This document shows, in pieces, positions 16,201 to 25,130 of a stretch of 53,475 bases of DNA. This stretch comes from Clostridium sp. (GTDB taxonomy: Bacteria > Bacillota > Clostridia > Clostridiales > Clostridiaceae): assembly GCA_022773025.1 (NCBI GenBank), contig JALEZF010000015.1, positions 1 through 53,475 of the forward strand, given 5' to 3'. Numbering within the stretch: position 1 is the first letter of the stretch; every line of letters starts with the position of its first letter. The notes under the pieces were generated by a model. That model searched no databases and was not told the DNA's origin. It saw nothing but the letters and a program-made list of their open reading frames with translations. Made by a program: the position numbers and the translations under genes.

Positions 16201-16564
16201 TTAAATCCCTCTCCCTTACTCTAATAAAATCACTATTTTCAATAAAAAAATCCTCTACGAATTTATATAGCTTTTCATAACTGTTATCCTTATTATAAAA
16301 AACTATGCCATCATTCAATATATTTTTTAATAATATCCTATCCATATCTTCTTTTAAATTTATCAAATCCACAGTATTTCCAAGCTCTTCTTCTAATAGA
16401 CCTTCGATTTTTAGTTCTTCATCTAAGGTCATATCACTTATCATAAATATATCATAATCTGAATAATCCTGAAAATCCCCTCGAGCCCTACTTCCAAATA
16501 TACCAATACATTTAATATCATATTTATCAACTATATTAAGCAAAATTTGTTTAAGGTCCGCCAT
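16193..16564 (-). CDS. mntA: MntA-like minimal nucleotidyltransferase antitoxin
   Basis: About 123 aa. A minimal polymerase-beta-type nucleotidyltransferase with the GSX10DXD motif (GSRARGDFQDYSDYD, metal-binding D in DYD). In the family it AMPylates the HepT tyrosine to silence it. The ATG at 16564 (MADLKQ) is chosen because AAAGGG lies about 8 nt before it; the GTG and ATG just upstream overlap the SD. The third acidic residue of the site is likely in the following strand (VDLINLKED). First gene of the two-gene toxin-antitoxin operon. Confidence 0.88.
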   Translation of the reverse strand: MADLKQILLNIVDKYDIKCIGIFGSRARGDFQDYSDYDIFMISDMTLDEELKIEGLLEEELGNTVDLINLKEDMDRILLKNILNDGIVFYNKDNSYEKLYKFVEDFFIENSDFIRVRERDLID

Positions 16565-16670
16565 ATTCATCACCCTTTACGTTAAATTATAATTTTATTA
16601 TACACTATAATTTAGTTTTATAATCATTGATATAACATGAAATATATGCTTTTCATTGATGTTATAAACT

Positions 16671-16707
16671 AAAAGCATGAGTGAAAATTAAATCCACTCA
16701 TGCTTTT
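16671..16707 (-). terminator. Terminator after the phosphodiesterase operon
   Basis: AAAAGCATGAGTG at 16671-16683 pairs perfectly with CACTCATGCTTTT at 16695-16707. It lies directly after the phosphodiesterase stop and marks the end of the seven-gene minus-strand operon. Confidence 0.85.
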
Positions 16708-16711
16708 AAGT

Positions 16712-17977
16712 TTATTTCTTTATTACATCTAATGCATGTCCATCTGCATTAGGTATTTCTATATCAAATATCTTCATTATTGTACATGCTTCGTCTACTA
16801 GCTTTGCACCATTTATCTCAACATTTTCTTTGATGTCTGGTCCACTTAAGATAAATGGAGGTTTATCTCCCTTTGTTGGGAAATGTCCATGGGTTGCTGT
16901 AGAGAATTTGTAATCCTCATTAGTTACGTCCTCTTCTATGAATTTACCTATACTCTTTCCAAAAGTGTAACCTTCCATGCTTTCTAAAACAAAGTCAAAG
17001 TTTCCTTCTAAATGAAAATTCTTAGCCTCTTCTTTAGTATATACTTTTTCTATGTACTGTGGATATCTTTCTTGAATATCCTTAAGTACTTTGTAAGCCT
17101 CATCTACAGAAATATTTTTGCAATACACATGAGCACTGAAAGCACAAGAATGAGCATATATCTTGTAATCTCTTGCAATATTGTTTTCGTCTGTAGTTAT
17201 ATACCCCATATCCTTTAGTACCGTATTCATATTGAAAATCTTTTTTACATTGATTTGTCCATGGTCTCCAAGTAAAACAAAGTTTGTATTTTCATAAATG
17301 CCAGCTTCTTTGCAGGCTTCCATAACCTTTCCAACTCTTTCATCTATGAAATCTATAGCCTTTAATACTTTGTGAGTTTCAACTCCTTCATTATGACGCT
17401 GATGATCTAAGTATGAAAAATGTACTAGCATCAAATCAGGTGTATACTCTTTTATGATGTCACAGGCACACTCTTGAGCAAAATTATCAAAAGCAGGTGT
17501 CTTCATCCAATTTAACATATGCTTATGTCTTTCAAAAATGTGCTTTACCTCTGGTGAGTTTGCACTATCAAAAATCTCTGTTGGGTCAGCATCTGGAGTT
17601 GGAGCCCATATCTCTCCTATATTATAATCCGCACTTGAGCTGCACATAACAGGCCATGTCACCGTAGCTGTCTTATATCCTTTTTCTTTTGCTAAATCTA
17701 TTATTGTAGGAACTTTTATATCCTTTGCCCACCAGTTCCAATCAGCCTTCGCTGCTTCGATTTGAAGCACTTCATTGTGAGCTATTCCATGCTTGTCAGG
17801 ATAAACTCCTGTGGCAATTGAAACGTGGCATGGATATGTAAGTGTAGGATAAATACATTCTATATCTCTAACTATAGCTGCTTTTTCTAAAAGCTTTGAT
17901 ATATTTTTTGATTTTTTAAATGTTTCAATGTCTGCACTTATAAATGAATCAATTGATATAACTACTACTTTATTCAT
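16712..17977 (-). CDS. Type I phosphodiesterase / nucleotide pyrophosphatase family enzyme
   Basis: About 421 aa, alkaline-phosphatase superfamily. The first metal aspartate is in VVISIDSF. The threonine nucleophile is in YPTLTYPCHVS. Further metal ligands are HFSYLDHQRH, LLGDHGQIN and ATHGHFPTKGD. There is no signal peptide, so it should act in the cytoplasm, unlike most secreted nucleotide pyrophosphatases. The substrate would be a phosphodiester or pyrophosphate, such as a glycerophosphodiester or dinucleotide, taken up by the adjacent UgpBAEC-like importer. ATG 17977 with GGGAG is preferred over an ATG seven codons upstream. The ATG overlaps the stop of the preceding gene (ATGA), showing coupling. 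Confidence 0.88.
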   Translation of the reverse strand: MNKVVVISIDSFISADIETFKKSKNISKLLEKAAIVRDIECIYPTLTYPCHVSIATGVYPDKHGIAHNEVLQIEAAKADWNWWAKDIKVPTIIDLAKEKGYKTATVTWPVMCSSSADYNIGEIWAPTPDADPTEIFDSANSPEVKHIFERHKHMLNWMKTPAFDNFAQECACDIIKEYTPDLMLVHFSYLDHQRHNEGVETHKVLKAIDFIDERVGKVMEACKEAGIYENTNFVLLGDHGQINVKKIFNMNTVLKDMGYITTDENNIARDYKIYAHSCAFSAHVYCKNISVDEAYKVLKDIQERYPQYIEKVYTKEEAKNFHLEGNFDFVLESMEGYTFGKSIGKFIEEDVTNEDYKFSTATHGHFPTKGDKPPFILSGPDIKENVEINGAKLVDEACTIMKIFDIEIPNADGHALDVIKK

Positions 17978-18528
17978 CTCTTCTCCCTCTCTATCCACTG
18001 TTTTAATTCCTCCATTAAAGGAGTATCATCTATGTCGCTATGAGGATAAACCTTGCTTCCCTCTTCAAGAAAATGGTCATAGCCTCTTCCTAGTTCTCGT
18101 CCCTTTTTAGTATGCATATCATAAACAAAGTCAGGAATCTCTATTTTGTCATGATTTCTCACTCTTCTCTTAGTGATGCTGCAAAGATGACAAGAGCTTC
18201 TTTCCTTTTCACATTGACATAAATATCTTATTGCACCTATAAAAACCATAGGTCTATCTGGAGATTTATAATCAAAAATCTTTGATGTCTGATACATGTT
18301 TTGAACTATAGTGTTTGCCATCTTATCTGACATTCCTATATCTTCTATACTTATTATGAGAAGCCTCTGCCACATTATCTCTTCTAGTTCTTCGCTGGTA
18401 GCATATAACTCATAACCAATAAAGCAAGCTTCCTTTAACATATTTCTTCTAATGAACTTTTGTAGTGCAGATATACATTCATCTGCGTAATAATCATTTA
18501 TCGTTTTTACTTCATGCCAATCTTTCAT
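17974..18528 (-). CDS. Stand-alone protein like the C-terminal domain of RarA/MgsA ATPases
   Basis: About 184 aa. It contains the helical signature of the RarA/MgsA clamp-associated ATPase C-terminal domain (RLLIISIEDIGMSD near the middle, PDFVYDMHTKKGRELGRG later). It has no Walker motifs, so there is no AAA+ part. A cluster CQCEKERSSCHLC might bind a metal. The protein is soluble. The ATG at 18528 follows AAGGTGAG, while a TTG five codons earlier overlaps a hairpin. It sits between the binding-protein gene and the phosphodiesterase gene, overlapping the latter by ATGA, which is an unexpected setting for a replication-linked domain. Function unknown; the fold match is by pattern only. Confidence 0.6.
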   Translation of the reverse strand: MKDWHEVKTINDYYADECISALQKFIRRNMLKEACFIGYELYATSEELEEIMWQRLLIISIEDIGMSDKMANTIVQNMYQTSKIFDYKSPDRPMVFIGAIRYLCQCEKERSSCHLCSITKRRVRNHDKIEIPDFVYDMHTKKGRELGRGYDHFLEEGSKVYPHSDIDDTPLMEELKQWIEREKR

Positions 18529-18541
18529 ATCTCTCACCTTC

Positions 18542-18567
18542 AAAAAGGGGCTGTCTTGTGACAGCCC
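18542..18567 (-). terminator. Intercistronic hairpin after the first binding-protein gene
   Basis: GGGCTGTC at 18548-18555 pairs with GACAGCCC at 18560-18567, and the minus strand exits into CTTTTTG. It lies between the lipoprotein gene and the RarA-like gene, so it may be a partial terminator or an mRNA-stabilising hairpin that lowers expression of the last two genes. Confidence 0.7.
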
Positions 18568-18583
18568 TAATTTAGATATATTG

Positions 18584-19903
18584 TTATTTTAATTTGCTAA
18601 CTAGTTGCTCTATAGCCTTTTCTGGGGCAGTCTTATTAACTAAAACTTCATTCATCATTGTAATTACTTCAGTAGCAACTGTGCTTGAAGAATAAGTATC
18701 AGCTACGAATACTGGCTCAAAGAAGAATGAATCTGATTGAGCTGGTCCGCTTACTTTACTAGCATCTTTACCTGAGTTTGCAAACTCTTTGTATTCTTTA
18801 GAATCTAAAACTGATTGTCTTATTGGAAGATATCCAGTATTAGTTGTTATAGTTAAATTGCTTTCTTTGCTTAATAAGAATTTGATAAACTCATAAGATG
18901 CATAAGAAACTTCTTCGTTTTCTGTTTGGTTTAATGCTGTTAATACATTACCACTAGATACTACGAACTTCTTGTCTGCATTCTTTTGTGGGATTTCAAC
19001 TGCTCCCCACTTTATGTTAGGGTTCTTCATGTTTATGTATTGACTTTCAACAGTGTGTCCTATGTACATTTGTACAACTTCATTTGCAAATGGGCCTGAA
19101 AAGAACATATCTTCACCAGCAACTCTCCAGATACCTTCCTTGATATTATCTTGGAACATTTGTAATCCTTCTTTAGCTGCATTTCCATCTGCGAATAATA
19201 ATTCACCCTTATTGTTTGTGTAATCTCCACCAAATTGTTTTGTAAGAGTCATAAATGCATTTAGTAAGTTGTCATAACCAAATGCTGGCTTTCCTGTTAT
19301 AGCTGTTATCTTTCTTGAAACCTCAGTTAACTCTTCCCAAGTTTTTGGCACAGTTAAATTATGCTGTTCAAAGAATTTTTGATTATAGAATAATACTTCT
19401 GTGTACTTTGCAAATGGTACTGAGTACACTCCTGGTTTTGAATAAGATTCACTTTCCTTGCGATAGGATTCAAATATATCTTCCCAATCCTTCATACCAA
19501 CTTCTGAATTAGTTATGTATGGCTTTAAATCAACAACACATTCTGATTCCATGTAGTCTTGAACAAAGTTTGTCATAGATAAAACTACTGCTGGGGCCTG
19601 CTTTGACTTTATTGCTCCAACTACCTTAGAGTTTAAGTCTTTGCTTGAACCTTGGAATACAGGATTAACAGTTATGTTCTTTTCTTTTCCAACTGTTTCA
19701 TTGAAGTTCTTAACTATTCCTTCTAGTACTGGAGTTTGATTTCCAGACATGTTGTGCCAAAAATCAATTGTTAAAGGTTCGCTGACTTTAGTAACTACTT
19801 CTTTAGCTTTGTCCTTGGAATCATCACCCTTAGAACTAGAGCATCCTCCCATAACAAACATCATGCTGACACTTAATAATAGCGTAAGTAATCTTTTTTT
19901 CAT
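18584..19903 (-). CDS. UgpB-like ABC importer solute-binding lipoprotein (system 1)
   Basis: 439 aa. It starts with a lipoprotein signal (MFVMGGC, lipid-attached C21), then a flexible acidic/basic linker and a family 1 (MalE/UgpB) binding-protein fold. FWHNMSGNQ at ~52 resembles the glycerol-3-phosphate binding proteins. Carried on the outer face of the membrane, it would deliver solute to the two permeases encoded just upstream. The binding preference (glycerol 3-phosphate, glycerophosphodiester or another organophosphate) is suggested only by the FWH motif and the enzymes in the operon. A paralogue occurs at 27302-28573. Confidence 0.88.
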   Translation of the reverse strand: MKKRLLTLLLSVSMMFVMGGCSSSKGDDSKDKAKEVVTKVSEPLTIDFWHNMSGNQTPVLEGIVKNFNETVGKEKNITVNPVFQGSSKDLNSKVVGAIKSKQAPAVVLSMTNFVQDYMESECVVDLKPYITNSEVGMKDWEDIFESYRKESESYSKPGVYSVPFAKYTEVLFYNQKFFEQHNLTVPKTWEELTEVSRKITAITGKPAFGYDNLLNAFMTLTKQFGGDYTNNKGELLFADGNAAKEGLQMFQDNIKEGIWRVAGEDMFFSGPFANEVVQMYIGHTVESQYINMKNPNIKWGAVEIPQKNADKKFVVSSGNVLTALNQTENEEVSYASYEFIKFLLSKESNLTITTNTGYLPIRQSVLDSKEYKEFANSGKDASKVSGPAQSDSFFFEPVFVADTYSSSTVATEVITMMNEVLVNKTAPEKAIEQLVSKLK

Positions 19904-19939
19904 TTTTACTCCTCCATGTTTTAAATATTTTTATGGATT

Positions 19940-20773
19940 TTATCCTTTTAATCCTCCTCTAGAAACACCTTGCATTATTTGTTTTCTAAAGATCAAGTAT
20001 AAAATCACCATAGGCATGATTACAATCATTGCACCTGCCATCTGGAGATTGATTCTTGATGAGGCAGAATTATTAAAGTGCATTAGTCCAATAGTCAAGA
20101 CACGTTTCGCGTCAGTATTGGTGACCATAATTGGCCATAAGAAACTGTTCCATGTGGTTATGAAATTTAAAATTCCAATAGTAGCAATAGAGCTCACACT
20201 GTTTGGAACAAGTATCTTCCATAAATACTTCCAATCACTGCATCCATCTATTTTAGCCGCTTTATAAAGCATAGGTGGAAGTTGAAGGAAATTCTCTCTT
20301 AGAAGGTAAATATAAAATGCTGCCGATATCATAGGAAGCACTATCCCCTGATATGTATCCAGCCATCCAAGCTTGCTTACTGTAACGTAATTTTGAATTA
20401 TAAGTAATTCGGATGGAATCATCATAGTTCCTAAAAATAAATAGAATATAAAGTTTTTTCCTCTAAAATCTAAAACTGATAGTGCAAATGATGCCAAAAT
20501 AGTTATCAGTATGGTTATTACAGTTGATAAAGTTGATATTATAACTGTATTCACAAAGTACTGACCAAATGGTGCTGTTTCAAAAACAGCATTGAAGTTA
20601 GAGATTAACCACTCACTTGGAAACCATGTAGGTGGAATCGCTACAGATTCACTTACTGATTTAAAAGACGTAAGTACCATCCATATAAATGGGAACAACA
20701 TGCTTATTGCTCCAGCAATTAATATGAGATATTTACATATATCTAAAATAACTGTACTTTTCTTCTTATTCAT
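19940..20773 (-). CDS. UgpE/MalG-like ABC importer permease (system 1)
   Basis: 277 aa, six membrane helices. The EAA loop that contacts the ATPase is at ~190 (YKAAKIDGCSDWKYLWKILV). The C-terminus (RKQIMQGVSRGGLKG) is typical of MalG-type permeases. It is the inner partner of the permease at 20784-21674. AGGTGAATTAG precedes the ATG, and the gap from the upstream permease stop is 10 bp, so translation is probably coupled. Confidence 0.9.
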   Translation of the reverse strand: MNKKKSTVILDICKYLILIAGAISMLFPFIWMVLTSFKSVSESVAIPPTWFPSEWLISNFNAVFETAPFGQYFVNTVIISTLSTVITILITILASFALSVLDFRGKNFIFYLFLGTMMIPSELLIIQNYVTVSKLGWLDTYQGIVLPMISAAFYIYLLRENFLQLPPMLYKAAKIDGCSDWKYLWKILVPNSVSSIATIGILNFITTWNSFLWPIMVTNTDAKRVLTIGLMHFNNSASSRINLQMAGAMIVIMPMVILYLIFRKQIMQGVSRGGLKG

Positions 20774-20783
20774 CTAATTCACC

Positions 20784-21674
20784 TCAATTATAATGAGTAA
20801 AGCGTTTTGAAATCTGCTTTTGTAGTATAGTAACTGCCATGATTATTATAAATAATATAATGGCTGCCGCTGATGCATAATGGACCTGATTTTTGTTATA
20901 GAACATATCATAAATGTAATATACTAAAGTCATCGCACTGTTTGCTGGACCTGGAGTTCCATTAAATAATGAGAATATCTCATTATAAATCTTAAAAGAG
21001 TAAATAACCGACACCATTATAACCATCCACATAGTTGGCGATAGTAGTGGAAGTGTAACTCTAAAGAATGTCTTTATTCTTGAAGCTCCATCTATCTTTG
21101 CCGCTTTGTATATCTGTGGATCTATCTTTTGAAGTCCTGCTAAGAATAAAATAATCTTAAAGGCTAGTCCACTCCAAATGTAGAATATAGTTACTGCCCA
21201 AATAGCAAGCTTTGGATCACTAAGCCATTTTAGGGGCTCCATGTTTAAAAGACTAAATATGTAGTTAAAGTATCCATACTCTGAGTGAAATAATGTTCTA
21301 AATACTATTCCTATTGCAATTATAGATGTAACGTATGGCAAAAAGTATAGTGTCTGGAATAATCCTTGGCATTTAATCTTTGAATTAATTAATACTGCTA
21401 TAAGCAAAGATATAATCAAAGATATTGGTAGTCCTACTCCAAAAATGATAAGTGTATTCTTTAAAGCTAGTAAAAATGATGGATCATTTAAAACATAGCT
21501 GAAAGATTTAAACCCAATTCCTGTACCTGTGTCTGTAAGAAAATTAAACTTCGTATAAAATCCCATTCTAAACACTTTTATTAAAGGAAATATAACAAAT
21601 ACTATAGTAAGAATTAAAGCTGGCAGTAAATAAAGATAGGCTTTGATATTCTTTTTTACAGTCTTATTACTCAT
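20784..21674 (-). CDS. UgpA/MalF-like ABC importer permease (system 1)
   Basis: About 296 aa, six membrane helices in the compact UgpA layout. The EAA loop is at ~195 (YKAAKIDGASRIKTFFRVTL). The ATG at 21674 follows GAGG with a 9-nt gap and overlaps the end of the ATPase gene by 8 bp. The GFYTKFNF segment near the N-terminus is typical for sugar/G3P permeases. It forms the translocation pore with the 19940-20773 product. Confidence 0.9.
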   Translation of the reverse strand: MSNKTVKKNIKAYLYLLPALILTIVFVIFPLIKVFRMGFYTKFNFLTDTGTGIGFKSFSYVLNDPSFLLALKNTLIIFGVGLPISLIISLLIAVLINSKIKCQGLFQTLYFLPYVTSIIAIGIVFRTLFHSEYGYFNYIFSLLNMEPLKWLSDPKLAIWAVTIFYIWSGLAFKIILFLAGLQKIDPQIYKAAKIDGASRIKTFFRVTLPLLSPTMWMVIMVSVIYSFKIYNEIFSLFNGTPGPANSAMTLVYYIYDMFYNKNQVHYASAAAIILFIIIMAVTILQKQISKRFTHYN

Positions 21675-22722
21675 ATCTAAATTCCTCATTTAAACGTAGT
21701 CCTGTATTTTTATCAAAAACATAAACAAGATTATTCTTGATTCCTAATTGAACCTTTGCCCCCTCTTTAATTACCGAAATACTATCTATTATTCCTTTAA
21801 CTACTTGTCCATTTATTTCAAATGTAATCAGCTGGTCTCTTCCACGAATTTCAACAGTTTTCACTACAACTTCTAAATCCCCACCAAGGGTAAATGTCTC
21901 TGGACGAATTGCTAATTTCACATCAGTGTGTCCTTTTACTCCAGTGTCTACCTTTAATGTTTCATTTAAAGTAACTACACCATCTTCTAATGTAGCTTCT
22001 AACATATTTATCTGAGGATTACCTAAGAATGAAGCAACAAACTCGTTGCAAGGATTTACATACATAGCTTGTGGTGGACACTGCTGTTGTATAACTCCTT
22101 TTTTCATCAGCACTATCTCATCTGTGATAGACATAGCTTCTTCTTGATCATGGGTAACAAATATAGCTGTAACTCCTGTCTCCTTTTGTATACGACGAAT
22201 CTCTTCACGCATCTCAATACGAAGGCGTGCATCTAAGTTACTTAATGGCTCATCTAATAATAGAACCTTTGGTTGCTTTACAAGTGCTCTTGCTATAGCA
22301 ACTCTCTGTTGCTGTCCACCTGAAAGCTGTCCTGGCTTACGATCCATGTATTCTTCAACCTTAACAAGTTTCGCCATTTCTAAGGCTCTCTTCTTAGCTT
22401 CTTCCTTATTTACCTTCATATTTTCCAAAGGGAACATTATATTCTTTTCTATAGTCATGTGCGGATATAATGCATAGTTCTGGAACACTAAACCTATGCC
22501 CCTATCTTCTGGTTCTAATTCTGTAACATCCACATCATCAAAATAAATTTTTCCTGATGTAGGCTTTTCTAGCCCCGAAATCAAATATAAAGTTGTAGAC
22601 TTTCCACATCCTGAAGGTCCTAGGAATCCAGTTAATTTTCCATCTGCAATAGTAAGATTTACATTATTAACTGCTGTTGTTCCTGGAAACTCTTTCACTA
22701 AATCAACTAATTTTATTTGCAT
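21667..22722 (-). CDS. UgpC/MalK-like ABC importer ATPase (system 1)
   Basis: 351 aa. Walker A GPSGCGKST near residue 37, Q-loop LVFQNYALYPHMT, signature LSGGQQQRVAIARAL near 134 and Walker B LLLDEPLSNLD. A C-terminal TOBE/OB regulatory domain begins at ~235. It is the energy unit of the first UgpBAEC-like importer. ATPases of this type can serve several importers, but here each of the two systems has its own. It follows the HD-phosphohydrolase gene by 17 bp. Confidence 0.93.
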   Translation of the reverse strand: MQIKLVDLVKEFPGTTAVNNVNLTIADGKLTGFLGPSGCGKSTTLYLISGLEKPTSGKIYFDDVDVTELEPEDRGIGLVFQNYALYPHMTIEKNIMFPLENMKVNKEEAKKRALEMAKLVKVEEYMDRKPGQLSGGQQQRVAIARALVKQPKVLLLDEPLSNLDARLRIEMREEIRRIQKETGVTAIFVTHDQEEAMSITDEIVLMKKGVIQQQCPPQAMYVNPCNEFVASFLGNPQINMLEATLEDGVVTLNETLKVDTGVKGHTDVKLAIRPETFTLGGDLEVVVKTVEIRGRDQLITFEINGQVVKGIIDSISVIKEGAKVQLGIKNNLVYVFDKNTGLRLNEEFRYE

Positions 22723-22739
22723 GATTGATATTCCCCTCT

Positions 22740-23927
22740 CTATCCATAGTATATGGTTGTTTTTATATCATTAGGATTATTTACTAATGCACTAATAATA
22801 GCTGAACATGTTGATAGTTCTTTAATTTCATTATGTTTTCCCTCTATTAATATAGGTATATATTGAGGCTTATATGGAACCTTAGAATTAACTTCTTCAA
22901 AGAAATAATACTTTCTAAAGCTGCCACGACTTTCTAAAGCTGCCTCTATCTCTTCTCTCATCTCTTCATCACCATGTTTAAATAATATTCTATTCATAAG
23001 ACGTGTAGACAAGTCCCTAAGTATGACATCTCTGCTTTTCTGCATCATATAAATACCATAGCCTGCTACAGTTTCATCTAAATCTAAGTAATCATGAATA
23101 TTTATTTCTTCATTTACAAAAAGAGCTATAAACATGTGATATTTATAAACTTCCTCATTATTCTCTTGTAAAAGGTCTTTAATTCTTTCAAGAAGTTTTA
23201 TAAGCATTATTTCATAACTTCGGCTTGCTTTGTGATAATAAACCTGCCAGTACATATAGTATCTAGCCATTATATAATCTTCTACAGCATGAACTCCTGA
23301 CTCTTTTACTATAAGCTTTCCATCTCTTACGAAACATGTCTTAAGTATCCTTTCTATATCGAAAGTTCCATAAGCTGTTCCTGTAAAGTAAGAATCTCTA
23401 AGTAGATAATCCATTCTGTCAGCATCAAGTTGGCTTGAAATCAAATCACAACATAGTTTATTTTTATAATCTCCGCTGATTATATCAGCCACTGATTTAG
23501 GAAGATTTTTATCCGCATTACTTAAAATCTTATTTATTTCAGTATCTTCTAATAAAATGCGCTTAGTATATTCTTCATGAGATATATTACCAACTAATTC
23601 AAAAACATGAGAAAATGGTCCATGACCGATATCATGTAGTAATGCAGCAAGTAATAGAGCTACTTCATCATACTGAGATAAAGCTTCGTGTAAACCTTCA
23701 ACCTTTTCAATCATCTTCCTTATGATTTGATAAACCCCTAAGGAATGCGAAAATCTTGAATGCTCTGCTGTATGATAAACTTCAAAAACTCCCCCAAGCT
23801 GATGAATTCTTCTTAATCTCTGAAAGTCTGCAGTATCAATACAGCTAAGAATAATTTTATAATCCACCTCAATGTAATTATGTATAGGATCTCTAAAGAC
23901 TTTGGTATGTTGTAATCTTTCAAACAT
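22740..23927 (-). CDS. HD-domain phosphohydrolase (SAMHD1/dGTPase-like)
   Basis: About 395 aa. The HD metal site is seen as HSRFSHSLGVYQ and then LLHDIGHGPFSHVFE. The N-terminal QRLRRIHQLGG and the later DRMDYLLRDSYFTGTAYG match the SAMHD1-like/YdhJ branch of deoxynucleoside triphosphohydrolases. Members hydrolyse dNTPs or related phosphates in the cytoplasm. The ATG at 23927 (MFERLQ) with AAGGGA 8 nt upstream is better than an ATG 12 codons earlier. First gene of the operon that continues with the Ugp-like importer and the phosphodiesterase. Its substrate here may be a nucleotide released from the imported compound; that is inference. Confidence 0.87.
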   Translation of the reverse strand: MFERLQHTKVFRDPIHNYIEVDYKIILSCIDTADFQRLRRIHQLGGVFEVYHTAEHSRFSHSLGVYQIIRKMIEKVEGLHEALSQYDEVALLLAALLHDIGHGPFSHVFELVGNISHEEYTKRILLEDTEINKILSNADKNLPKSVADIISGDYKNKLCCDLISSQLDADRMDYLLRDSYFTGTAYGTFDIERILKTCFVRDGKLIVKESGVHAVEDYIMARYYMYWQVYYHKASRSYEIMLIKLLERIKDLLQENNEEVYKYHMFIALFVNEEINIHDYLDLDETVAGYGIYMMQKSRDVILRDLSTRLMNRILFKHGDEEMREEIEAALESRGSFRKYYFFEEVNSKVPYKPQYIPILIEGKHNEIKELSTCSAIISALVNNPNDIKTTIYYG

Positions 23928-24422
23928 ATAACCATTCCCTTTTAGTTTAATTTTAAATTCCATAGATAAATTTAATATTTCAAACTTAATCTAAAATGTC
24001 CATAATGTATTTGCATAATTTCTACTATCTCAAAATTCATATTAAAACTTTTTTCGTTTTAATTTTACAATTAAATTTTATTTCAATATTATTTTGATTA
24101 AAAAATTATTTCATAATTATTTATCAAATAAAATATAATTCATTATAGCATATCTTTCGTTTATTTTTACCCATTTTACATTAAGAAATATTAAGTCTGT
24201 ATAAATTCACAATTTTGTGCAGTATTTTTTGTCAAGTTGTTCTTTTTATCAAAAGTTTTACGAATATAGTGAACAAAATTTCATTCAAAGTTCCTTATTG
24301 AAATTTGCAACAAATTATTTTTATCAATAATATTCACGTTAAAACTTATGGTATAGCTATTCATTTATGTAATGATTGACTTCATCCTGTAATATTTAAA
24401 CTTAAGAGAATATAATTAAAAG

Positions 24423-24464
24423 AAAAAAAGGTACATTAGCCGTTAGTTGCTAAGCACCTTTTTT
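24423..24464 (-). terminator. Terminator after mscL
   Basis: AAAAAAGGT at 24424-24432 pairs with ACCTTTTTT at 24456-24464, with an inner TTAGC/GCTAA stem. On the minus strand it ends in seven T residues, fitting a terminator for mscL; it could also work on the plus strand. Confidence 0.75.
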
Positions 24465-24474
24465 CTACCGTCTG

Positions 24475-24506
24475 ATCTGTACATTTATTTCTATGTACAG
24501 ATTTTT
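24475..24506 (+). terminator. Plus-strand hairpin with T tract
   Basis: ATCTGTACAT at 24475-24484 pairs with ATGTACAGAT at 24493-24502, followed by TTTT on the plus strand only. No plus-strand gene precedes it. The minus-strand exit lacks a T tract. Confidence 0.6.
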
Positions 24507-24547
24507 CTTTTTAATATTATTATCTTATCTTCTAAAACATCTCTTTG

Positions 24548-24967
24548 TTAATCTTCCTCTAAAATAGATGTACAATTAGGACATCTAACTGCATTTATAT
24601 CAATTTCACTACAGCAAAATCTACATTTCTTCGTTGTTGGTATCTTAATTTCTTCAGCTTTATTTTTTCTACTAAAGTTACTCAATTTGTTCATTCCTTT
24701 AATTAAAAGAAAGATTAGAAAAGCCATAATAAGAAAATTTATTATTGCAGTTATAAATGAACCGTATTTTATAGTTGCACCAAATAATTGTAAAGTTAAA
24801 TCACTAAAGTCCTTATTAGCAAAGATTCCTATAATAGGTGATATTATATCGTTTGTAAGAGATTTTACAATACTTTGAAAAGCTCCTCCTATTAATACCC
24901 CCACTGCCAAATCAATAACACTACCTTTTAAGGCAAATTCCTTAAATTCATTTAAAAATTTCTTCAT
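24548..24967 (-). CDS. mscL: Large-conductance mechanosensitive channel MscL with C-terminal zinc ribbon
   Basis: 139 aa. The first 100 residues are a normal MscL, with an amphipathic N-terminus ([20 protein letters not shown]), TM1, periplasm-type loop and TM2 ([20 protein letters not shown]). The pore opens at hypo-osmotic shock. Instead of the usual C-terminal helix bundle alone, the tail carries two CxxC pairs, C115-x2-C118 and C129-x2-C132, a small zinc-ribbon pattern facing the cytoplasm. AAAGGAGAAG precedes the ATG. Monocistronic. Confidence 0.92.
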   Translation of the reverse strand: MKKFLNEFKEFALKGSVIDLAVGVLIGGAFQSIVKSLTNDIISPIIGIFANKDFSDLTLQLFGATIKYGSFITAIINFLIMAFLIFLLIKGMNKLSNFSRKNKAEEIKIPTTKKCRFCCSEIDINAVRCPNCTSILEED

Positions 24968-25130
24968 TTTCTTCTCCTTTAATCTTTATAAAGATCATCA
25001 TTTTTTTCATTCATGACCATTTATATTTATCTATATTATAATTATACAATATCATTGTTCTATTAACATTACTTTATCAATAAATTCATATCTACATACT
25101 ATAATAATATAAATAGTTTGATGGTAAAAT

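Larger units (their letters stand above)
23928..24547. other. Long AT-rich intergenic region between the HD operon and mscL
   Basis: About 620 bp with no convincing gene on either strand. The right part holds two hairpins (24423-24464 and 24475-24506). The left part, about 24000-24400, must contain the promoter of the HD/Ugp operon on the minus strand but has no clear operator by eye. I looked for cyclic-di-GMP and other riboswitch patterns and found none. Confidence 0.5.

Noticed and set aside
23928..24420. Cyclic-di-GMP, ydaO or other riboswitch upstream of the HD operon
   Set aside because: None of the conserved cores I know is present; only AT-rich sequence is seen.
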